A stretch of DNA of 10,241 nucleotides from Bacillota bacterium (lineage in GTDB: Bacteria > Bacillota > Dethiobacteria > DTU022 > JAAZDR01): positions 1 through 10,241 of the forward strand of contig JAAZDR010000125.1 of the NCBI GenBank assembly GCA_012512705.1, written 5' to 3'. The position numbers and the translations under genes were made by a program. Numbering within the stretch: the first letter of the stretch is position 1; each line of letters begins with the position of its first letter. Positions 1 to 9,686 of this stretch are shown piece after piece. A model generated the notes under the pieces. That model saw nothing but the letters and a program-made list of their open reading frames with translations, was not told where the DNA came from and ran no database searches.

Positions 1-1679
<1,679 letters not shown>

Positions 1680-1687
1680 TATGTCTC

Positions 1688-1702
1688 GCGCAGCACCTGC
1701 GC
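1688..1702 (-). repeat. GC-rich dyad after speB
   Basis: GCGCAG-GTG-CTGCGC is a perfect six-base-pair dyad with a three-base loop, 20 bases after the speB stop. The nearest T-run (TTTTT) comes about 14 bases later, so it is at best a weak terminator or a 3'-end stabilising structure for the polyamine transcript. Confidence 0.4.
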
Positions 1703-1722
1703 CTCCTTCTCTTCGGGGATAT

Positions 1723-2616
1723 TTACGCCTGCTGTTGTAAGCTAATCAATAGAATTATCTCTCTGATAATCTTTGCCGCCAAAACAGCTGTAATCTGTCC
1801 GTTGTCGTATGGCGGCGACAGCTCAACCAAATCAAAACCAACTATTTTAAGCTCCCGTAAAAGCGGTAATATGGAAAACAGCTCATGCGGGGAAATCCCG
1901 CCAGGCTCAGGAGTGCCAGTGCCCGGTGCAAATCCGGGATCAATCAGATCAATATCAAATGTAATATAGACCGGAGAGCCTTTTAGTCTGGGCAAACAAC
2001 GCTTGAGGTTCTCCTTGACGGTATAAGGATAAAAATAAGTAAACTGCTCCGCTACTTTTTCTTCTTCCGCTGTAGCCGAACGTATGCCAAACTGATAGAT
2101 GCTTACAGCGCCTAGTTCCAGTACGCGCCGCATTACCGTCGCGTGAGAAAGCTTTTCTGCAAGATAAGTATCGCGCAGATCAGCATGAGCATCAAAGTGT
2201 AGGATAACAAGCCGCGGATAGCGGCGATATAATGCCTTTACTGTAGGAAAGGTTAAAAGATGCTCGCCGCCGATGAGCAAAGGCACTTTTCCTGCCTCAA
2301 TAATTTTCTCCACAGCGTTTTCGATAAGCTGCAGACTTTTGTTAAGGTTACCACGAGGCAGCAATAGGTCGCCGCAATCATAAAAAGTGTACGGGGAAAA
2401 TCCGGCACGCAGATAAAGGCTATAGTCTTCTAATACTTGAGATACATTTCGAATCTCTTCCGGACCCTGGTTCGTCCCAGCACGATAGCTGGTTGTCTGG
2501 TCAAGAGGAACACCTAAAAGAACAACCTTTGCTGCTTGGAAATCAGCGGAAGCGCCAAGAAAAGTGCTGTCTTGTACAACCTCTAGGCCGCAGAAAAAAC
2601 CTTCTTTCGTATTCAT
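1723..2616 (-). CDS. speB: Agmatinase-family ureohydrolase
   Basis: A 297-residue arginase/agmatinase-family enzyme. The binuclear manganese site is complete: His119 in GGEH (116-119), Asp142, His144 and Asp146 in HFDAHADL (140-147), and Asp221 and Asp223 in FDIDLIDP. GTGTPEPGG (232-240) and VELSPPYD (264-271) are also typical. Family members split agmatine into putrescine and urea; thermophile relatives can instead split N1-aminopropylagmatine into spermidine and urea. The ATG is supported by GGAGG six bases upstream. The speE stop and this ATG are one base apart (TAA-A-ATG) and the Shine-Dalgarno lies inside speE, so translation is probably coupled. With pdaD at the head of the operon the substrate is very likely agmatine or an aminopropyl derivative; a role as arginase or formiminoglutamase is less likely. 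The usual GGDH motif reads GGEH here, and the metal-binding His is kept. Confidence 0.9.
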   Translation of the reverse strand: MNTKEGFFCGLEVVQDSTFLGASADFQAAKVVLLGVPLDQTTSYRAGTNQGPEEIRNVSQVLEDYSLYLRAGFSPYTFYDCGDLLLPRGNLNKSLQLIENAVEKIIEAGKVPLLIGGEHLLTFPTVKALYRRYPRLVILHFDAHADLRDTYLAEKLSHATVMRRVLELGAVSIYQFGIRSATAEEEKVAEQFTYFYPYTVKENLKRCLPRLKGSPVYITFDIDLIDPGFAPGTGTPEPGGISPHELFSILPLLRELKIVGFDLVELSPPYDNGQITAVLAAKIIREIILLISLQQQA

Positions 2617-2617
2617 T

Positions 2618-3448
2618 TTAGGCCTCCAATAGCCTGCTGATAAATGGCGGGAGGGAAAACGATGCTCGGTGCACCCCCAGAGTATAATAGCGGTTAACGG
2701 TAAGTCGTTCTTCAGGCGGTAATGGGTTCAGCGGATCATATTTTTTGGAACCGATAGTAAAACTCCATAGGCCGCTGGGGTACGTGGGAATATTGGCCAG
2801 ATAGAGATGAACCCGGGGGAATAAAGAATTTATATTATGGTAAGCGCTTTTGAGCAGCTGCTGATTATAAAAAGGAGATTCAGTCTGAGCGACCAAAATC
2901 CCGTCATCACGCAGCGCCGTGTAAACATCGGCATAAAATTCCTTTTTAAACAGCCCCACCGCCGCGCCTACAGGCTCTGTCGAATCAACGATAATTACAT
3001 CATATACAGCATGCTTATTTTTAACATACTGCAAGCCATCAGTACAGATTAACTCTACCTTGGGGGAGTCTAAAGCAGAGCTTAGTTCCGGTAAGAAACG
3101 CCGGCTCGCTTCCACAACTTCCCGATCGATCTCTACCAGGGTCACCTTTTCCACCCGCTGGTGCTTAACCACCTCGCGTACTGTGCCTCCATCTCCACCG
3201 CCGATAACCAACACTTGTCGAGGTCGCGGATGGGTAACAAGAGGAACGTGTGCGATCATTTCATGGTAGATATACTCATCAAAAATTGTTGTCTGCACCA
3301 TACCATCGAGCACGAGCATGCGCCCGAACTGGCTGGTTTCTAGGATGGCCAATTCCTGGAACGCGGTCCGGCAACTGTAGAGGACACCCTTTACAGCACA
3401 GCTTAACCCCAGGTACGGTGTCTGTTTTTCCGTAAACCACAGCTCCAT
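2618..3448 (-). CDS. speE: Polyamine aminopropyltransferase (spermidine synthase family)
   Basis: Transfers the aminopropyl group of decarboxylated SAM to putrescine, or in some thermophiles to agmatine. The 276-residue length is normal. The N-terminal beta domain ends in DGMVQTT (48-54) and YHEM (61-64). The Rossmann domain carries GGGDGG (83-88), LVEID (104-108), the catalytic DST loop at Asp155, and TESPFY (189-194). The loop reads DSTEPVGAA: the second Asp of the common DSTDP motif is Glu158. It sits between pdaD (33 bases upstream) and speB (one base downstream), so it belongs to one polyamine operon. GAGGGGG about 12 bases before the ATG is a usable but distant Shine-Dalgarno. No SAM decarboxylase gene (speD) is in view, and it must be supplied elsewhere. 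Family is certain; amine substrate is inferred. Confidence 0.95.
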   Translation of the reverse strand: MELWFTEKQTPYLGLSCAVKGVLYSCRTAFQELAILETSQFGRMLVLDGMVQTTIFDEYIYHEMIAHVPLVTHPRPRQVLVIGGGDGGTVREVVKHQRVEKVTLVEIDREVVEASRRFLPELSSALDSPKVELICTDGLQYVKNKHAVYDVIIVDSTEPVGAAVGLFKKEFYADVYTALRDDGILVAQTESPFYNQQLLKSAYHNINSLFPRVHLYLANIPTYPSGLWSFTIGSKKYDPLNPLPPEERLTVNRYYTLGVHRASFSLPPFISRLLEA

Positions 3449-3481
3449 AATTATCGTCAGCCCCCTCTTTAGATGGCAGCC

Positions 3482-3940
3482 CTAATACCACAGGATAACT
3501 GCTGCAATACAGGCACCAGCCTTTTGCACGCGGTGTTCTACCCCCAGCACTAAAGTCTTCTGCAGCTTTAAATCACGATTAGCAAAAGCCTCTTTAAGCA
3601 TCCCTTTAACCTGTTCTTCCGCTTGTTCGCGGCCGCATTTTCCGGAATACTCCATAATCACCCCAAAAGTATCCTTGGAAAAACCGATACCAACAGCTGC
3701 TGAAATTAAGGTGCCGGACTGCTCGCAGTCAATTTTGGCATAGGCAGTGGGAACTAGAGATCCCGGGGGGATGAGCATATCCTGATCCTGCACTGCACCA
3801 GGGGGTAGTATGCTGGAAATCCGGAGCAAATTCACGTTGCCGATACCGGCCTTCAAAAGCGCATGATCAAAGGCGCTGAGCGGGTAATCCCCCTCTGCTG
3901 AAGCAGCAACAATTTTAAATTTCTTTGGTGTCGGTAACAT
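3482..3940 (-). CDS. pdaD: Pyruvoyl-dependent arginine decarboxylase
   Basis: A 152-residue member of the small self-cleaving pyruvoyl decarboxylases. Its archaeal homologue in Methanocaldococcus jannaschii turns arginine into agmatine. ISSILPPG (41-48) holds the Ser42-Ser43 pair at which the proenzyme should cut, with Ser43 becoming the pyruvoyl group of the alpha chain. Upstream it shows AFDHALLKAGIGNVNL (23-38), and downstream VPTAYAKI and VIMEYSG (95-101); Glu97 is at about the right distance to be the family's catalytic acid. It is first in the pdaD-speE-speB operon, which makes arginine the starting substrate. The ATG fits the usual family N-terminus, but no good Shine-Dalgarno precedes it: GCGCCGCTGT lies directly upstream and AAAGTGG about 13 bases off. 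An aspartate or histidine decarboxylase is much less likely on sequence and context. Confidence 0.93.
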   Translation of the reverse strand: MLPTPKKFKIVAASAEGDYPLSAFDHALLKAGIGNVNLLRISSILPPGAVQDQDMLIPPGSLVPTAYAKIDCEQSGTLISAAVGIGFSKDTFGVIMEYSGKCGREQAEEQVKGMLKEAFANRDLKLQKTLVLGVEHRVQKAGACIAAVILWY

Positions 3941-3997
3941 ACAGCGGCGCCCACTTTCTTAATTATACTTTTAAATCTAAATCTATACACTCCAAAA

Positions 3998-4006
3998 ATT
4001 ATAACA
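3998..4006 (-). promoter_or_regulatory. Candidate extended -10 promoter of the pdaD-speE-speB operon
   Basis: TGTTATAAT on the minus strand is a perfect TATAAT preceded by the TGn extension. The -35 position at the proper spacing (4021-4026) reads TTTATT, which is poor but acceptable for an extended -10 promoter. Transcription would start about 50 bases before the pdaD ATG. Confidence 0.5.
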
Positions 4007-4084
4007 AATACCCAACTAAAAATAAACAATAAAAAAGCTTTTGCCTGCACAAAATTATACTTAAAAGATATGTAAAGCTACTTT

Positions 4085-4100
4085 TTTACAAGTTTGTAAA
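4085..4100. promoter_or_regulatory. Perfect dyad TTTACAA-GT-TTGTAAA, possible operator
   Basis: Two seven-base arms are exactly complementary around a two-base core. The site ends five bases before the candidate -35 of the penicillin-binding protein gene. The two-base core is too short for a natural RNA loop, so a dimeric DNA-binding protein is a better guess than a terminator. The regulator is unknown. Confidence 0.4.
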
Positions 4101-4105
4101 TTTTT

Positions 4106-4135
4106 TTGCCTAAAAGGTGACATAATATATAAAAT
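4106..4135 (+). promoter_or_regulatory. Candidate promoter of the penicillin-binding protein gene
   Basis: TTGCCT at 4106-4111 and TAAAAT at 4130-4135 are separated by 18 bases. An overlapping TATAAA at 4128-4133 is an alternative -10. The surrounding AT-rich sequence offers other -10-like hexamers, so the exact box is uncertain. The transcript would have a leader of about 50 bases. Confidence 0.4.
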
Positions 4136-4190
4136 ATATAGGGTATGCAATGTGGATGATACTACTTTGTAATATTGAGGATAAACAATT

Positions 4191-6239
4191 ATGAAGAGAA
4201 ACCCTAAAAAAATTTGGTTCCGAAGAATTCTAAGACTATTGGCAATACTTTTTTTGCTTTTATCTCTTTGCGGTGCAGCATTTTTGTTCTATTTTGCCTA
4301 CCTTGTGCTCAGCATCGACGATCTGCCGGAGGCCCAACAGGCACTGACAACCCGCTTTTTTTATGATGACGGTGAAGTGCTCGCGGAAAGATACGTAGAA
4401 AACCGGTACAAAATTCCTTTAGAGGAGATCCCTCTGGCAGTGCAGTGGGGAACGATCGCCATTGAGGATCGCCATTTTCGCAAACATTACGGGATCGATA
4501 TCGGGGGTATCTGCCGTGCCCTGCTCCGCAATCTCCGGGAAAGGCGGATTGTCCAGGGGGGAAGCACGATCACCCAACAGCTGGCAAAAAATCTATTTTT
4601 ATCACCGGAACGCACATGGAAGAGAAAAATTGAAGAAGCAGCGCTAACTATTCATTTGGAAAGGACCTATACGAAGGATGAAATACTGGAAAAATATTTA
4701 AATACAATTTATTATGGGCATGCCGCCTATGGCATTGAAGCTGCTGCACGGACATTCTTTGCCAAAAGAGCAAAAGAGCTTACCCTTGCCGAATCAGCTC
4801 TTTTGGTCGGTATACCCCGCGGGCCGCGGTATTATTCACCCTTTTATAACGAAGAGGCAGCGTTTCGCAGGCAGGCGCTCGTGCTGGAGCGCATGGAGGA
4901 GGATGGCTATATTACAGCAAAAGAAAAAGAGAAAGCCTTGGCAGAGCCACTGAAGTTCCGCTCGCTGTCAGAAGAAGAGCATGGCCTCTATTATCTTGAA
5001 TATCTGGTCAGCGAAGATCTGAAAAGGTTCCATGAAGGTGATACCGATCAATTTTACCGCAGCGGTCTGCAGATTTATACCACACTAAATCGTGAAATGC
5101 AAAAAGCTGCGGAAGAGGTGATCGCAAATCTTCCTGTTCAGAAGACAGATGAGAGCGGAGTGCGTCAGCCACAGGGGGCACTGATCGCCCTCGATCCACA
5201 GAGCGGCGAAATTAAAGCCATGACCGGCGGACGAAGCTTTGAAGAGACAATGCTTAATCGCGCAGTCCCTCCGACGCGCCGTTCACCAGGTTCGGCATTT
5301 AAGCCTTTTGTCTATGCAGCTGCTCTCGAAAACGGTCTCACCGCGGACAGCCGCTTCTCCTGCGAACCGCTCTCTATTGAAGACCCCTGGAGCGGCGAAC
5401 TCTATGAACCAACAGATTTTGGAAATCATTTCCACTGGCGTGAGTTAACGATGCGCGAAGCAATTAAAGTCTCCTGCAATGTTGCAGCGATCAAGGCTAA
5501 CCTTCTTATCGGGCCAGAGAAAAGTGTAGAAATGGCAAAAAAGCTGGGAATAAAAAGCAACATTCAGCCTTACGCATCCCTGCCTTTGGGTACATTTATC
5601 GTCAGCCTTCTGGAGATGACCTCCGCTTATGCGCCATTTGCCAACGGCGGCATAAGAGCAGAACCTATCTTTATCAAAAAGATTGTCTCCCCTAACGGAG
5701 AGATTCTCTTTAAAAACAAAACACAAAAGGAGCAGGTGCTCGACCCGCGGATAGCATATATCATGACTGATATGCTGAAAGATGTTTTTGCCCCGGGGGG
5801 AACAGCTGCAGCGATCCGTGATTTAATCAACCGGCCTACTGCGGCCAAAACCGGTACCTCTGATAGTTATAGAAACGTTTATATGGTCGGTTACACACCA
5901 GACCTGGTGATCGGCCTCTATATTGGCAATGATGACGAACAATCACTTGAGGTTTCCTCCGGCAGCCTTGCTGTTCCAACCTGGGGAGAATTTTACCGGG
6001 CTGCGGTCCGAGGTCTCCCCGTACAGGACTTTCCGCGCCCACAAGGATTGGTTGATGTCTCAATCTGCCCCGAAACTGGCGCTGTGCAAAGCGATCACTG
6101 CACACTGGAGGGCTACACGGAAATATTCATCGAAGGAACAGAACCGGGAACCGACTGTGCAGAAGAAGGCTGTCCTTATGTCCGGCCTCGTTTCTGGTGG
6201 CCGTGGCCCCCGCTTTGGAACCGTTCGCGGGCGGAATAA
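4191..6239 (+). CDS. ponA: Class A penicillin-binding protein (PBP1A type; glycosyltransferase plus transpeptidase)
   Basis: Polymerises and cross-links peptidoglycan on the outer face of the membrane. At 682 residues it has a basic cytoplasmic start and one membrane anchor at about 14-41. The GT51 domain (about 50-225) is complete: EDRHFRKHYG (92-101, catalytic Glu92), QGGSTITQQLAKN (122-134), RKIEE (145-149) and KYLN (168-171). The transpeptidase domain (about 325-610) has SAFK (368-371, nucleophile Ser368), SCN (428-430) and KTG (553-555). After it come four cysteines (626, 637, 656, 661) and a Trp/Pro-rich tail (665-682). The ATG has GAGGA nine bases upstream and gives the expected membrane anchor. 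It is the only plus-strand gene here, divergent from pdaD and convergent with the hydrolase gene, so it is probably transcribed alone. Family and both activities are secure; the symbol is by analogy. Confidence 0.95.
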   Translation: MKRNPKKIWFRRILRLLAILFLLLSLCGAAFLFYFAYLVLSIDDLPEAQQALTTRFFYDDGEVLAERYVENRYKIPLEEIPLAVQWGTIAIEDRHFRKHYGIDIGGICRALLRNLRERRIVQGGSTITQQLAKNLFLSPERTWKRKIEEAALTIHLERTYTKDEILEKYLNTIYYGHAAYGIEAAARTFFAKRAKELTLAESALLVGIPRGPRYYSPFYNEEAAFRRQALVLERMEEDGYITAKEKEKALAEPLKFRSLSEEEHGLYYLEYLVSEDLKRFHEGDTDQFYRSGLQIYTTLNREMQKAAEEVIANLPVQKTDESGVRQPQGALIALDPQSGEIKAMTGGRSFEETMLNRAVPPTRRSPGSAFKPFVYAAALENGLTADSRFSCEPLSIEDPWSGELYEPTDFGNHFHWRELTMREAIKVSCNVAAIKANLLIGPEKSVEMAKKLGIKSNIQPYASLPLGTFIVSLLEMTSAYAPFANGGIRAEPIFIKKIVSPNGEILFKNKTQKEQVLDPRIAYIMTDMLKDVFAPGGTAAAIRDLINRPTAAKTGTSDSYRNVYMVGYTPDLVIGLYIGNDDEQSLEVSSGSLAVPTWGEFYRAAVRGLPVQDFPRPQGLVDVSICPETGAVQSDHCTLEGYTEIFIEGTEPGTDCAEEGCPYVRPRFWWPWPPLWNRSRAE

Positions 6240-6245
6240 AAACAA

Positions 6246-6866
6246 CTACTGCAGATAAGGATTTTTCCCTTTCTCCTTTCCGATCGTTGTCATCTGCATA
6301 TGACCCGGGTAGACACGTGTCTCATCAGGCAGGGGGAGGAGTTTTTCTTTTATGCTTTGCATAAGCTGCTTGTAGGAGCCTCCCGGGAGGTCCGTACGCC
6401 CTATGGAACCTTCAAAAAGAGTATCTCCAGAAAAGAGGTGCTTTCCGTTTACTAAGAGGCAAATTCCTCCCGGAGTGTGTCCCGGGGTAGCGAGCACCTC
6501 GATCGTCAGTTCCCCAACCTTCAGCTTGTCACCATCTTCAAGAAGGCGATCCGGCTCTGGAGGCTCGCCCTGCTCAAAAAAATCAGCAAAGCTAGCACTC
6601 GGGTTCTTGTAGATCGCTTCCTCTTGTGAATGTAAAAGGAGCTGTGCCCCGGTTGCTTCTTTTACAGCCTTGTTTGCCCCGATATGATCGGCATGCCCGT
6701 GCGTATTGATAATATATTTTATTTTTAACCCTTCTTTTTCAATCTCCGCGACAATTCTTGCTCCCTCGTCGCCGGGATCAATTACCACACCTTCTTTTGT
6801 TTCTGGACATCCGACCAGGTAGCAGTTTGTGCCTAAGCTGCCGACCTGTAACGCTTTGATAATCAT
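6246..6866 (-). CDS. Metallo-beta-lactamase-fold hydrolase, glyoxalase II-like (YcbL type)
   Basis: A 206-residue cytoplasmic binuclear metal hydrolase. It starts MIIKALQVGSLGTNCYLV and has the full ligand set: THGHADH (55-61; His56, His58, Asp60, His61), His130 in TPGH, Asp148 in FSGDTL, and His189 in PGHMQMTTIG. Small proteins of this type are often annotated as hydroxyacylglutathione hydrolase, but in Bacillota the thioester or other substrate is usually unknown. The start at 6866 is chosen because GGGAGG lies six bases upstream and homology begins there. An in-frame ATG at 6938, right after the metX stop, would add 24 residues (MHNRAGVRIQ...) unlike the family. It lies 72 bases after metX on the same strand with no terminator between them, so it probably shares the SAM-controlled metY-metX transcript. 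Its stop is 6 bases from that of the converging gene. Confidence 0.88.
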   Translation of the reverse strand: MIIKALQVGSLGTNCYLVGCPETKEGVVIDPGDEGARIVAEIEKEGLKIKYIINTHGHADHIGANKAVKEATGAQLLLHSQEEAIYKNPSASFADFFEQGEPPEPDRLLEDGDKLKVGELTIEVLATPGHTPGGICLLVNGKHLFSGDTLFEGSIGRTDLPGGSYKQLMQSIKEKLLPLPDETRVYPGHMQMTTIGKEKGKNPYLQ

Positions 6867-6872
6867 AGCACG

Positions 6873-6878
6873 CCTCCC
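6873..6878 (-). promoter_or_regulatory. Shine-Dalgarno that decides the hydrolase start
   Basis: GGGAGG followed by six bases and then the ATG at 6866. The alternative ATG at 6938 directly abuts the metX stop codon and has no comparable site, so the shorter protein is preferred. Confidence 0.75.
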
Positions 6879-6938
6879 TAACAAGATTTTTTTAATAAAT
6901 TTAACCTTTTGTATTCGAACTCCTGCCCTGTTATGCAT

Positions 6939-8102
6939 CTATTGCTCTAAGTAGGTCAGTTTTTCGCGAATATAATCTGTGAGCTTTTCAAATTCAATGA
7001 GAAAGGCATCGTGGCCATGAGGGGATTTTAGCTCGTCATAGGTTGCCTCCACGGCAGAGCGGCGCAGATCAACTGCCATCCCTCTCACCTCTTCAGGGTA
7101 AAAAAGAATATCAGAACTGATTCCCAACAGAAAAACAGGTGTTGCGATTCGACGCAGAGCAGCCCTATATGAAGGGTAGCCCCGACCCAAATCATGCAGA
7201 TCCATCGCTTTTGTCAGATAAAGATAAGTGTTCGGGTCAAAACGTTTCACGAGCTTTTCCCCCTGGTAATCAAGGTAGCTTTCTACCGCGAATCGCTGCC
7301 GAAAGGCATACAGATCACAGTCCCGCTCCTGTAACTTACGTCCGAACCTCTTTTCCATAATCTCACTGCTTTTATAGGTGATCATCCCGATCATGCGGGC
7401 CAGGGAAAGCCCATACACAGGAAACTTTCGCCCGTAATAGCGGCCATTAAGCCATTCAGGGTCATTCATGATTGCCTTGCGGGCAGCCTTATTATAGGCG
7501 ATACCTTGGGGGGAGAAACGTCCTGTAGCAGCAATGCTAATAACGCCTTTCATCATTTTTGGATAGGTAACAGCCCATTCCAAGGCCTGCATCCCGCCCA
7601 TAGAGCCGCCGACAACCGCCAGCAGCCTTCTGACGCCCAGATAGCGTAACAGCTCCCTTTGCACTCGCACCATATCACGAATAGTCACGACAGGAAAACG
7701 CAGCCCGTACGGATTACCGGTAAGGGGATCGATCGAGGCCGGCCCTGTACTGCCATAACAACCGCCGAGGACATTGGCACAAACTATAAAATATTTTTCA
7801 GTATCAAACGCTTTACCCGGCCCAATCAGCGGCTCCCACCAGCCAGGTTCACTTCTGCCCGCTGTCTCCTTAGCCGGCCCAACCCGGGCACTGCCGGTTA
7901 GCGCATGCGCAATAAGGATAACATTATCACCTTCCGGTGAAAGCTGTCCATAGGTCTCATAGTTAATATTAATCGGCCCTATTTTCTTCCCGCTTTCCAA
8001 GGTAAAGAGGTACGGTGGAGCTGCAAATTGGAAATTTGCACTGCCGTAAAATTCACGGTAACGCTCTTGTGACTCATAAGCTAACTCTCCCAGTGTTCCC
8101 AA
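6939..8102 (-). CDS. metX: Homoserine O-acetyltransferase
   Basis: Activates homoserine for direct sulfhydrylation in methionine synthesis. The 387-residue alpha/beta hydrolase has HALTG (66-70), WWEPLIGPGKAFDT (88-101), LGGCYGSTGP (112-121), the nucleophile elbow GGSMGG (165-170, Ser167), Asp331 in SSDILFYP, and His364 in GHDAFL. The catalytic triad is therefore complete. Some MetX proteins use succinyl-CoA; acetyl-CoA is favoured here because an O-acetylhomoserine sulfhydrylase gene lies directly upstream. The start is TTG at 8102, supported by GGGGGG six bases before it. An ATG at 8116 is out of frame, and the frame is closed upstream by the metY TAG. It lies 30 bases after metY, in one operon under the SAM riboswitch, so high SAM should switch it off. 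Confidence 0.94.
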   Translation of the reverse strand: MGTLGELAYESQERYREFYGSANFQFAAPPYLFTLESGKKIGPININYETYGQLSPEGDNVILIAHALTGSARVGPAKETAGRSEPGWWEPLIGPGKAFDTEKYFIVCANVLGGCYGSTGPASIDPLTGNPYGLRFPVVTIRDMVRVQRELLRYLGVRRLLAVVGGSMGGMQALEWAVTYPKMMKGVISIAATGRFSPQGIAYNKAARKAIMNDPEWLNGRYYGRKFPVYGLSLARMIGMITYKSSEIMEKRFGRKLQERDCDLYAFRQRFAVESYLDYQGEKLVKRFDPNTYLYLTKAMDLHDLGRGYPSYRAALRRIATPVFLLGISSDILFYPEEVRGMAVDLRRSAVEATYDELKSPHGHDAFLIEFEKLTDYIREKLTYLEQ

Positions 8103-8108
8103 GCAAAA

Positions 8109-8114
8109 CCCCCC
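8109..8114 (-). promoter_or_regulatory. G6 Shine-Dalgarno supporting a TTG start for metX
   Basis: A run of six G sits six bases before TTG at 8102. No in-frame ATG exists between the metY stop and the conserved part of MetX, so this run decides the start. A pure G run is an unusual Shine-Dalgarno and a possible slippage site. Confidence 0.6.
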
Positions 8115-8132
8115 ATTCCCTCTTTTTGTATA

Positions 8133-9446
<1,314 letters not shown>

Positions 9447-9456
9447 CTATGATATT

Positions 9457-9486
9457 AAAAAAACCTCTGCCGATAAGGAAGAGGTT
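9457..9486 (-). terminator. Riboswitch-controlled intrinsic terminator before metY
   Basis: AACCTCT (9486-9480) pairs with AGAGGTT (9468-9462) over an 11-base loop and runs into seven T. The loop holds TCCTTATC, which is exactly complementary to GATAAGGA at the 3' edge of the riboswitch aptamer. When SAM is bound, GATAAG is held in P1 and the terminator can form. Without SAM, GATAAGGA pairs with TCCTTATC and traps the terminator's 5' arm in the antiterminator loop. Confidence 0.92.
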
Positions 9487-9506
9487 AATATACAATCACA
9501 ATACTC

Positions 9507-9607
9507 CTTATCTCTCAGGATTTTTCTCCTGCAGGATTTGGCACCTACCAGCTGATACTGGGGTTGCCGGGTTTCATTGGGCCAGCCCCTCCACCTCTCT
9601 CGATAAG
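9507..9607 (-). promoter_or_regulatory. SAM-I (S-box) riboswitch aptamer controlling metY-metX
   Basis: The RNA begins CTTATCGAGAGAGGTGGAGG and continues with GGCTGGCCC, AATGAAACCCGGCAACC and GGTGCCAAATCC, the conserved core of the S-box family. P1 is closed by CTTATC (9607-9602) with GATAAG (9512-9507). GAGGGGC/AACCCC and CAGTATCAGCTG-type arms and a CCTGCAGG hairpin complete the four-way junction. Binding SAM stabilises P1 and favours the downstream terminator, switching off metY, metX and probably the hydrolase gene. Confidence 0.97.
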
Positions 9608-9619
9608 TACGCGTATTTA

Positions 9620-9648
9620 ATTATGTAATCATTAAAATAGCATAACAA
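9620..9648 (-). promoter_or_regulatory. Second candidate promoter of the metY leader
   Basis: TTGTTA (9648-9643), a 17-base spacer and CATAAT (9625-9620). It overlaps the stronger candidate and would start transcription a few bases before the aptamer. It may be a true tandem promoter or chance in AT-rich sequence. Confidence 0.35.
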
Positions 9649-9662
9649 ATTTAAAATGTCAA
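9634..9662 (-). promoter_or_regulatory. Main candidate promoter of the metY operon
   Basis: A perfect TTGACA (9662-9657), a 17-base spacer and TATTTT (9639-9634), with TGC directly before the -10 as a TGn extension. A start near 9627 leaves about 20 bases before the SAM-I aptamer, as expected for an S-box leader. Confidence 0.6.
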
Positions 9663-9686
9663 TAGCGTTATCAAGCTAATCAATTA

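Larger units (their letters stand above)
3941..4190. other. AT-rich divergent intergenic region between pdaD and the penicillin-binding protein gene
   Basis: This 250-base, strongly AT-rich stretch serves both directions. It holds an extended -10 promoter for pdaD, a candidate promoter for the plus-strand gene and a perfect 7+7 dyad. A minus-strand open frame starting at 4050 runs into pdaD in another frame and is not taken as a gene. Confidence 0.7.

Noticed and set aside
1688..1702. GC-rich dyad as the terminator of the polyamine operon
   Set aside because: The stem has only six base pairs and the T-run is about 14 bases away, so it is listed as a dyad only.
3853..4050. Minus-strand open frame encoding a small hydrophobic peptide before pdaD
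   Set aside because: It overlaps the pdaD coding start in another frame, lacks a Shine-Dalgarno, and its hydrophobic look follows from AT-rich DNA.
4082..4107. Dyad plus T-run as an intrinsic terminator on the plus strand
   Set aside because: The stem is all but two base pairs A-T with a tiny loop, and no plus-strand gene lies upstream to be terminated.
6867..6938. Longer hydrolase protein starting right after the metX stop
   Set aside because: The added 24 residues do not resemble the family, while GGGAGG six bases before 6866 marks the usual start.
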